Assembly: GCA_947561585.1 (NCBI GenBank)
Contig: CANNZV010000878.1
Location: 1 to 64,000 of the forward strand
Direction of reading: 5' to 3'
Length of the DNA: 64,000 nt
Source of the DNA: Caprella mutica
Lineage: Eukaryota; Arthropoda; Malacostraca; Amphipoda; Caprellidae
In this document: positions 55,601 to 64,000 of the stretch, one piece after another
Numbering within the stretch: position 1 is the stretch's first letter
Layout of the letters: each line of letters begins with the position of its first letter
Translations under genes and position numbers: made by a program
Notes under the pieces: generated by a model
Seen by the model: only the letters and a program-made list of their open reading frames with translations
Told to the model about the DNA's origin: nothing
Database searches by the model: none

Positions 55601-58600
55601 TCTGTGTCTCAGTCTGGTGGGTGTGTGTCAGCTCTGCCTGATGTCATCAAGACTGACGATAGGAAAAGCAGTGGTGTAGATATAAGCGAGAGGTTCGACA
55701 TTAAGGACAGTAGCGACTATCAGCAGGTAATGAGTAGCAGTGACACATCTGGGGTACTCAGTGCCTCTCTCACCACCAGTGGACAGTCTTCCTGTGAGCT
55801 AACGTCTGGTGACAGTGCCTTTGCTGAGGAGAAACCTGAAGACAAGACTAAGGATGTCAATTGGTGTCCTCAAGAGAATGATCATTTATCTAACTCGCAC
55901 CTTACCGATAAACTAAATAGTTCTCCCCCTTCAAACCTCCCACCCGTCATGAGGATAGAACTAACCAGTCTACAGGCTGAAGTGGACAGTCCTGTGGTTA
56001 GCTATGATGAACCACTGAGTTCTGCTCGAGGTGGGGAGGTTCCTGTAGATGTGACAGGAGAGGTGAAGTCCTCTGGTGAATTCTGGGAACAGCAGATGAG
56101 TGCTTGGCAAGTTGCCGCTCACGAGACGCGAAAACTTTTGCAGGAGGCTGCGAGCAATTCCCCAGCTATGAGGGGACACAGGCCCTCCTCCCCAATGACT
56201 TCTTCCCCTCTGTTGGGGAGCAGTGTAGAAGGTTCTCCCACCTCCACTCAATTGTCCAAAACACCAGTTCACTTCAGAGCGACTCTAATAGACAGTGACT
56301 GTGATAGCATCGTCAGCTGCAGCTCCTCCCCTGGCTATAAGAAAGCCTCCTCCCTCTCTCCACCTCCCCATTGCTCCTCAGAGCTGAGTTACCTCTCTTT
56401 TGACCCACTCGAGGGCGCAGATGAGGAAAATCTCGGCTACAGTGCAGAGTGTCTCGACGCTCTCAGAAAAGAACTCAGTCTCAAACTGCCTTCTTCTGAG
56501 CAATCTGAGATAGAGGAGTGGAGTGAAGAGGAGGAGGAGAGGGAGGGAGAGGAGGTGGCTCAGCGGGAGGAGGTGGTGATTAACTACAGGGGCACCTCTA
56601 ACCTCTCACCCATCAAAGAAGAACCCAGTATGTGGGACACGAGTGATGAGAAGCTCGGCACTACCTATAACAGCAGCATAGAGTTTGTCGAGACATCTGC
56701 AGCTGAGATGGAGAATGGCACCTTCACTTTGGAGAAGGTAGGTGACTCCACCTTCACCATAGACAACTCACCAGTCTCCACCAGTCAGCTGCCCATCTCC
56801 ACCTCCACGATTATCACCACCTCGGACAAACAGGAGGTTCATATTGATGCTCACTCTAGCCTCATCTTAGAGGACCTGGAGGAGACGAATGACCCCACTG
56901 TGCTGGTGTATACTACTCCTAAAGACTCCTCCCACCTCCCCTCTATAGATGGAGAGGACCTTCTCGTAGTGGATGTGGACACAAACTGTGCCAGTATAGT
57001 GGAAACTCCGAGACCCAGGTCTCACCTGGCTTTCGTGCACTCTCCTCCCAGATCACCTGCATCTAAGAAAAGGGACTCTTCAGAGGAGAGGTTAGCCCTA
57101 GAGGAGCAGATAGATGCTGACTATAGTGACGATGTGGACTGCTCCTCTCTTCCTTACACCGTCAACTCCTCCAAAGACAAAGTGATGTACTTCAAAGACA
57201 CTTCTGACGATGCCAACACACAACGTAGGAAGAGAAAGCACTTCAGAGGAGAGGACGAGCCCAAGAGTCTGGACTTTACGATGCTAAGTGACCCTTTGTG
57301 TGACATGGACTTTGACTCTGTACTCAGGTACCAAAGCCTGTGTACTGTCAATGAGAAGAGAGATGAGGTTAGTGGTAACTCCCCCCAGGGGGCTACCTTC
57401 AGAATAGGGGTGGAGGAGGGACATGGTGACGAATCAGTGAGTCGGTACCAGCCTTACTTCACCAACTCTTTGAGTTCTCTGCCTCAGTGTGAGAGTAGTG
57501 CCCTCCTCACTCAGGACCACGTGTCTCTGCCTTATGCTGTCAACAGACAACCAGTGAGTGCGATAGGGAGCAAAGAAATAGATCTTAAAGAGAAAGTAAT
57601 GCAGGAACTTAATGACCAGGTACTCAAAGGGTCAGTCCCGGCTAACCTGTCAGATGATGACTATAGCCCAGAGACTGACTACACAGACTCCAGTAAGAAG
57701 AGAGTGTACGCCTCCCTCAGTAGTGACGGACAGACAGACATCATTAGCAGACCTAACAACCCTGAGCCTGCTGAGTTGAGTGACTTGGTGGAAACTCCCT
57801 CCCCCACCTTGTCGATAGACTGTTCCCAAGTGGGGGGAGAAGAGACTGTGTGCACTGTGCCTGATGGAGGAGAGGAACCTTCTTCTTTTTCAAGCTTCCA
57901 CGCCTCCTCTCTAGTGAATGGAGAGGATGAGGAGCATGTTGAAGAGGTGGAGGAGGCGTTGATAGCAGAGGAGCAGCGTGTAGCAGCCAGTCCTGCTGTC
58001 ACTCCTGGTGGTTTAGACTCTGTCAGGTACCGCATGAGTGGTGAGTATTCACCAGACTTTGAGAGTGATGCTTCAGACTCCTCGAGCAGTGGAGAATTCG
58101 TGTGGAAGGCTGCGGACAATCAAACGCACCTAATCCATGCCATAGAAGAAGAGGAGGAGGAGGAGAGTGAAAGTGGAGAGGAGGATTTCACCCCCTCCAT
58201 CTGGGACTCCTCCAGGACTCCAACCCGATCCCTACTGAAGGTTAGCAGTGTTCAGTCGGAGCCAGATGACAACAAAAGCGTCCATTGGAAGAAGGAGAAA
58301 CACCACCGGGTCTATGAGTACCCGCCTGAACCTGTGGAGCCCCCTCGAGGTGTTTGGGGGCCTACAGTTACTTTCCCTCCACCCCCCACACATTTGTGGA
58401 GTAGCGAAACACACGACTTCCTTCACTACTTTCCCCCCACTCAGGGTAAGTTCTTATAGTTTAAACATTTATCACTGTCGAAAAGATTACTACCTACAAT
58501 GGCGTGGTTGTTGTTTTTGTTGCTTGACCTCCCCCAACTTCCTCTCTCGGGATGAGGAGGCGGCCTGAGGTGTCACGAGCTCAATTTGCATGCAGTGAAG

Positions 58601-59512
58601 TGGGTGTGAGGTGTCTAGTGTAAAAATGTACACCTCTCGTATCCATGTGCGAGGGAAGCGCTAAGACTCTTATTTCTGTATGCAAGTGTGGTTTGCTTGA
58701 GTTTGATCTTTGGGTGGGTTCTGTATTCAAGGGTATAGAGTCTAAGATCAGGGTAGATAGGTTTGTATTTTGCCAGTCTTCTAATGAGTAGATGTACGTT
58801 TATAAATTGTTGGCAGCAGTCTCGTTCTGTGGTAGTTAAGATGATGGTGACATCATCTGTGTGAGCAAGAGCGTGAAGTGTGTGGGATAGAGTATGTGAA
58901 AGTATTGAGCTTTGCGATACCCCGTTGTCGTTGTAACTTTAACTTTGCTGATGTGCCACATCTACAGATTGCTGTCCCAAAATAAGGCCACCCTCCATGT
59001 ACGGGTTTCTTGTCAAACCATTTCTTGAAAAGAGTTTTGTGTGTTGAGTATGTTGTTAAAATGTATTGGTACTGTATCGATTGGTTTATTAACTTTATTT
59101 ATGTCCATGGCAGCAATAAGTTTAAGCCTCCCGAGTGTTGCGTGTGAGTGTGTACTGACTGGAGGTGGAGCGCTGGGGCTTGGAGACGTGTTGTGTGGGG
59201 CAGAGTGGTGGTGATATGTTGAACTAGCCTCTCGAGTATTTGGTTGAGGGTGGAGAGTAGTGAAATTACTACCCTGTGGTTGATCTATTTCTTCTGCCCG
59301 CAGGGTATCATGACGATGACTTCTTCCAGAGCAGTGAAGTGCTCTCTGACTTCTCTCAGTCTCAATTCACTCCTTCTCTCCTCCACCCCTCCCCCACTCC
59401 TCAGTTCTCCAATGTCTTCATCAAGGAGAACAGTCTGGGGGAGCTGAAACACACCAAAGAACAACTCACTCTTGCCATTCCTCCCCTCAAACCTGAAGAA
59501 GAGGGCGAGTAG
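49640..59512 (+). CDS. LMTK: Lemur tyrosine kinase-like transmembrane kinase (10 exons, 1798 aa)
   Basis: Exons: 49640-49745, 50225-50334, 50687-50722, 51955-52050, 52231-53010, 53345-53511, 54137-54358, 54469-54677, 54984-58445, 59304-59512. Phases sum to 1799 codons. Exon 1 encodes a signal peptide (IVIPPLLLTAVSLLITAVSA). Exon 2 gives one membrane helix followed by CCKKY. The kinase domain is at about 175-455: glycine loop IGYGRFG (181), Lys224 (VIVK), Glu241, catalytic Asp317 in HTDLAARN, Asp335 in DYG, then NVWSYGV. DYG, the variant HxD loop and NVWS are LMTK-family traits. A Ser-rich insert separates beta-2 from beta-3. A tail of over 1,100 acidic and Ser-rich residues, mostly one 3.46-kb exon, ends with KSVHW (about 1673-1677), which fits a PP1 docking motif. 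Family members act at endosomal and neuronal membranes. A second in-frame ATG lies at codon 6. Confidence 0.92.
51644..51850. mobile_element. Family H MITE in LMTK intron 3
   Basis: Diverged arms (AGAGTTGTCAACTTGTCTG, TTCAATCATGTCAG; right arm GATAGGAAATGTG, CCGTCTGATACCTTGC) around TTGGTATCCATGATAG...GTATCATGAATA. The rest of introns 2-3 is AT-rich with nothing recognised. Confidence 0.65.
53130..53324. mobile_element. Family H MITE with an extra palindrome in its centre, LMTK intron 5
   Basis: The right arm (GATGTGAAACTGACCGATAA, then TTCGTAACTTACCG and TA) is intact. The central GGTATCCATGATACC / GGTATCATGGATACC is split by a 50-bp perfect-looking palindrome (TACCTATTAATTCTGCAAAC / GTTTGCAGAATTAATAGGTA at about 53160-53208). 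The left arm is largely missing. Confidence 0.72.
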
Positions 59513-60082
59513 TGCGCCCGCCTCTATCTAGAACACTCTGTATCTAGGATACACTATATTTGCTCCTGTATCTATGATACGATGCATATGCACCAGCATC
59601 TAGGATACGGTATATCTATCTATGTCTAGCAATACGAACTAATACATCTCCTTGTGTTGGTTCTCTTTCTCTAATGTGTCCAGTCAAAGAATCTCTTTAG
59701 TTCTCTTCTAATTTCACTAAGGCACAACTGCTGATAAAAGTTGATGTCTGTCAAGATTTTTATTTATTTTGACTCTTTGGTAGTGTTACTCTATTATTCC
59801 TTTCTGTTTTACCGTCTCATTACTATCTCCTTATTATACGTGTCTTTATTTCTATTCTATTTCGTGTGGTAGAAACCTTGAAACTGGATCGTCTCCTTCA
59901 ATTAGTCCAAGTTGAGAATTATCGGACATTTTAACTGAATAACTACAAAAATGAGTTAGAATGGTAAAGTATAAACTATTTGTTGTCTCTAATAACTGGT
60001 TAGTTGCCCTGTAGAGTTAAGTGCCTCCACATTGTGTCTTATTGCCGTCCTCGCTTGCTTTCTAGGCTACATTGGCCAGTAA

Positions 60083-60935
60083 ACTAGTGACTGATTGCCC
60101 CACTAGCAGTGACTGATTGCCCCACTAGCAATGACTGATTGCCCCACTAGCAATGACTGATTGCCCCACTAGCAATGACTGATTGCCCCACTAGCAATGA
60201 CTGATTGCCCCACTAGCAATGACTGATTGCCCCACTAGCAATGACTGATTGCCCCACTAGCAATGACTGATTGCCCCACTAGCAATGACTGATTGCCCCA
60301 CTAGCAATGACTGATTGCCCCACTAGCAATGACTGATTGCCCCACTAGCAATGACTGATTGCCCCACTAGCAATGACTGATTGCCCCACTAGCAATGACT
60401 GATTGCCCCACTAGCAATGACTGATTGCCCCACTAGCAATGACTGATTGCCCCACTAGCAATGACTGATTGCCCCACTAGCAATGACTGATTGCCCCACT
60501 AGCAATGACTGATTGCCCCACTAGCAATGACTGATTGCCCCACTAGCAATGACTGATTGCCCCACTAGCAATGACTGATTGCCCCACTAGCAATGACTGA
60601 TTGCCCCACTAGCAATGACTGATTGCCCCACTAGCAATGACTGATTGCCCCACTAGCAATGACTGATTGCCCCACTAGCAATGACTGATTGTCCCACTAG
60701 CAATGACTGATTGTCCCACTAGCAATGACTGATTGCCCCACTAGCAATGACTGATTGCCCCACTAGCAATGACTGATTGCCCCACTAGCAATGACTGATT
60801 GCCCCACTAGCAATGACTGATTGTCCCACTAGCAATGACTGATTGTCCCACTAGCAATGACTGATTGTCCCACTAGCAATGACTGATTGCCCCACTAGCA
60901 ATGACTGATTGCCCCACTAGCAATGACTGACTGCT
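60083..60935. repeat. 22-bp minisatellite in the LMTK 3' flank, about 39 copies
   Basis: Unit GCCCCACTAGCAATGACTGA followed by TT, nearly identical copies; variants GTCCCAC occur in runs. It starts 570 bp after the LMTK stop and ends about 80 bp before an AATAAA. It is therefore likely transcribed as part of the 3' UTR (inference). Confidence 0.93.
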
Positions 60936-61014
60936 CTAGAAAGCTGTCGAGTAAAGGCACAAAATGTCATTTTAAGTTATGAAGTTGTAAAATTTACTTT
61001 AAGATTTAAATAAC

Positions 61015-61020
61015 AATAAA
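61015..61020 (+). terminator. Candidate polyadenylation signal of LMTK
   Basis: AATAAA 1.5 kb after the stop codon, followed by T/GT-rich sequence (TTGATAAATTGTTGATGTT). I noticed no earlier AATAAA between the stop and the minisatellite. Confidence 0.5.
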
Positions 61021-61409
61021 GTCCTTTTGATAAATTGTTGATGTTAGCAGTTTTTAATGTTCTGTTTAGGATTGGTAAAGAAGTTACATATCAAGTTATT
61101 GGTAATAAGTGGTAAGTAAATTAAGTGGCATATAGGCTTGCATGTTGACTAGTAAGTTAAGGAAATTAGGTAATTATTGCAAGGTAATTAAATTGATTGG
61201 TTATTGCAAGGTAATTAGGTATAGGAAGATGACATATCACGAGAGGTGATAGCAAAGACAGTGTAAATAGTAGTGGTAAATGGTGTACAGTATCTATTAG
61301 CTACTTAGTGCTCTACCAAATATATGCTCTAACATTTAGTCCACATTTTAGGGCAATGAAAACACTAATATTTCCATTTTACCTCTAAAGTAGACAACTT
61401 TGATTGTTA

Positions 61410-61558
61410 GGGTAAGTTTCGAGTTATTGGACTGTGTCACATTCACGATCGTGTGAAAGAAAGTTTAGATGGATTTATTGGTGTCATGGATACCAATCAA
61501 TGTTGAATGATATTTTCTTATGATCGATATATGAGACAGTCTCATAACTCGGATATTC
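61410..61558. mobile_element. Family H MITE
   Basis: GGGTAAGTTTCGAGTTATTG ... TATGAGACAGTCTCATAACT, then CGGATATTCCCC; central GTGTCATGGATACCAATC. The right arm is diverged. Confidence 0.7.
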
Positions 61559-62019
61559 CCCAAGATTAAGGCTATTATCCTATTTCTTTTTTCGTTACTG
61601 AGCACAAACTGTGAGGGGTGTAGCAATGTTGAATGGTGTAGGTGTAGGTAGCACATACCCCTTAATATACCAAAGATACTCTAATTACTCACTAGGTGAA
61701 TGAAGGCAATCTCATTCAGATCTAAGTAGATTATTTATTTTTTTAATTTTTAACAAGGCTTGTCTTTACTTTAGTTGCTAATTCGCTTTTTTCTCATTAT
61801 TGCACTTTCAATTGTTATGACAAACTAATAAAGTCTTTTATATCCAAATGAAGCATTTAAATAAAACCTCCCAATGATATATATATTTATTTATAACTAA
61901 CTTAGAGTAGGAATATATCTTAGTTAAGAATTTATATGAGTGAGTTTACAGGTAAAATTTTAGGACAAATTTGTACCAGGTGTTAGTTGAATCAATTTAA
62001 AAAGCCAATGTATCTGGTA

Positions 62020-62180
62020 TACACTGACTTATCGAACAGTTCCACATTGTCGATCATGTATTAAAAGATCTAATAGAACTTTTATTTAAGTGGTAACCAT
62101 AAGGATACCAATCAAAATTTAGTTCACTTTTCTTGAATTATCGGAAACGTGTGATTGTTCAATAAGTCAGAACTACCCCT
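62020..62180. mobile_element. Family H MITE, diverged
   Basis: ACTTATCGAACAGTTCCACA, then TTGTCGATCATG, and a right arm GTGTGATTGTTCAATAAGTC, then AGAACTACCCC and TA. The central palindrome is reduced to GGTAACCATAAGGATACCAA. From 62200 to 63280 no gene was seen. Confidence 0.65.
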
Positions 62181-63284
62181 AGTTCTGAAACATAGAATCA
62201 ATTAAATGGACTCCTTAGGTACCTCGAGAGAGCAAACTTTGAAGGTGGTTACCTAAACTTTCCTGATAAATATTTCATGACGAGAATAAAGACATCTTGA
62301 TAAAGTATTTAATAATTGGAAAGAATTTATCCTAAGTTCAGAAATTGCTTAGTATTTTAAAGTCCCTGAACTTTCTGCCTATGGCTTGTAATTTCATGAG
62401 AAGTCTTAAGTATTTATGTACAGTTACTCAATTAAGATCAATTATTGATTTTCATACATTTTATTGCAGCCATGATTGCGAATTCACTGATACATTCCGA
62501 ACCTTCAACAACTGAATGTTGAAAACTCACTTTGCTTTTGAAGTCATAGGTACCGAGAATATTAAAGACAGAATTAAAGAGTATTGAATGGTTCTAAACC
62601 AGCGGTATACAGTATTCGATACCATTTTATTTCGTCTATGATATTCTTAAGATCTATGATTTATAAAGCATATTGTCACAAGCCTAGTGACAATATAGTG
62701 CCCTTTGTGTGCATTTATTAGGCATCACTTTATAAAGTGTCAGTAAATTCGCAAGCATAACAAAATGCGTTTGGTCTCTGAATTTACTAAACATTTAAAG
62801 TAAATTGTAACATTTTCCACACTTTAGCTAACATTCATGTGAGAACTACACAAAAAAACATACAATATATAAAAATTTCTATCCTTGAACTACTGTACAG
62901 AACTCTACTAAAAGAAAAAGCCTTTCTATGATGCGTAAACTTTTGAGTAATCGGCAGCTGCTTACACAAACACACGACTTTAAGGATATAGAAAACAGAC
63001 AAAAGTTAAATGTAAACAGACTAAAAGGTGTTAGATGATTTGTGTACGCAGCTCCCATTCATTAAAATAAAGACAATGTAAATGTACTAATAATTGGAAA
63101 AGATAAATATTGGAGATAATGCGTAGCTATGATACAGCAGATAGAGTGTATAGCTTTTTGTAGCCATGATGCAGCACAATGATGAGATGTCGCAGCTAAA
63201 GCCCTCATATCACATGGTCTGAAAAAACAAATACTCAGGTGAACTTTTCTCACACTTCATTTTATCAACTAACAGACGTACATT

Positions 63285-63450
63285 ATTGTGACACACTCTA
63301 GAAACTGTGCATCTAAATGTTATGAAACACCTGAGAAATTAGGGCTAAATGAATAGTCAGTTGTACCGCTAGATGGCGTTGCTGCAGATTTGGTGACAAA
63401 TATTATGAACACAAACGTGACAAACGCACGCACGGAGATTGACATTCATA
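63285..63450 (+). repeat. Dispersed repeat K, copy 2 (inverted relative to copy 1)
   Basis: ATGAAACACCTGAGAAATTA, then TTGTACCGCTAGATGGCG and TTGGTGACAAATATTATGAA match the inverse of 32590-32790. Confidence 0.8.
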
Positions 63451-63714
63451 ATTATGTATTTGAATAAGGATTTTTAAAACCAAATAGCTTTATATTGTTT
63501 TATTACTGATGTTCCCTAATGAGTTTATTCACTTTACAGTCAAGGTATAAAAAGCAGCACTAGGTCTTTAAGTTGGCAGGTTTTCTGTAGTTAGTGGCTA
63601 GAGCCTAGAATGTTCATTATTTACTTCTATGGCTAAATAGCAACCAGTTCCATCACTACTCTAAACGCATCAAGTGAATAATTTTTTAATTTATTAGGGG
63701 GTTTAACGTTTGCT

Positions 63715-64000
63715 TCGGAACCAAAGGCCATATCGCTGACGTCAAAAGAAAAATAAGTACAAGGGATTAGAAGAAGCGGTCAGATAGGAAAGTGGCTCCA
63801 TGAACAAAGTCACTTACCACCGTCGGTGACAATCTCATGGATGCAGAAAAGCTACTCTGTGAATGCAGTTACTTACCAAGGAATGTGACAAAATGGGACA
63901 CAAGCACCAGTGGCTGCACTCACGGATGGAAGAGAAAAATGAAGAGGTGATAGTAAATGAAGCCTACGAGCCTACCTAACACAAAATCTAAGACCTCGTA
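63715..64000 (+). repeat. Dispersed repeat O, cut by the window edge
   Basis: GGAACCAAAGGCCATATCGC onward follows copy 1 at 1003-1300 with scattered differences and stops at AGACCTCGTA, the last bases of the window, so its right end is not seen. Confidence 0.82.

Noticed and set aside
1..64000. tRNA or rRNA genes
   Set aside because: Scanning by eye for T-loop-like GGTTCGAnTCC and for conserved rRNA words gave nothing convincing; a covariance-model scan would be decisive.

Overview
The window is animal nuclear DNA: AT-rich, with five spliced protein-coding genes using GT-AG introns and a very heavy load of DNA-transposon debris and tandem repeats. An arthropod, possibly a crustacean, is the best guess. 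The main reason is the BTB domain at 6.3-7.1 kb, whose wording (YTDATLACDGQFYPVHKFVL, then FSAMFEWTPC) is like arthropod lola/tramtrack-type BTB proteins. This host assignment is inference. I saw no rRNA, no convincing tRNA, no CRISPR array and no virus.

Layout. 0.2-1.75 kb: a degenerate minisatellite and a foldback dispersed repeat (here 'O'; a further copy is cut by the right window edge). 3.3-5.85 kb: a nest of short inverted-repeat elements inserted in one another. 6.26-16.41 kb (+): a nine-exon BTB/C2H2 zinc-finger gene (900 aa) whose introns hold several minisatellites, one built of repeated 5' splice-site consensus. 17.3-18.35 kb: two 270-bp near-perfect palindromes. 21.0-23.75 kb: more nested MITEs. 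24.0-25.1 kb (+): a three-exon ARL6IP5/PRAF (JWA) gene. 25.3-26.4 kb: a decayed mariner-like element. 29.3-33.7 kb (-): a complete ten-exon CYP2-clan cytochrome P450 (494 aa). 34.07-35.37 kb: an apparently intact Tc1/mariner-type transposon with a DD37D transposase. 37.06-39.51 kb (-): a six-exon LRRC57 gene (254 aa). 39.8-49.4 kb: MITE nests and a 2-kb, 22-bp minisatellite that lies inside one MITE. 49.64-59.51 kb (+): a ten-exon lemur tyrosine kinase (LMTK, 1798 aa), followed by a 22-bp minisatellite in its probable 3' UTR. 61-64 kb: dispersed repeats only.

The genes do not form an operon or an obvious pathway. They are a transcription factor, an ER membrane adaptor, a monooxygenase, a leucine-rich-repeat protein and a membrane kinase. 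For all five multi-exon models the splice phases add up to an uninterrupted reading frame, which supports the exon borders strongly.

The most unusual content is the repeat biology. At least eight short element families (called A, B, C, D, E, F, M, N here) begin CCA and end TGG, mostly with exact 8-bp target duplications, and they nest up to three deep. A second group (G, H, J) is flanked by TA. H and J have different ends but share one central palindrome of about 40 bp. Minisatellites repeatedly arise inside these elements or at exon edges. Family letters are local labels for this window, not database names.
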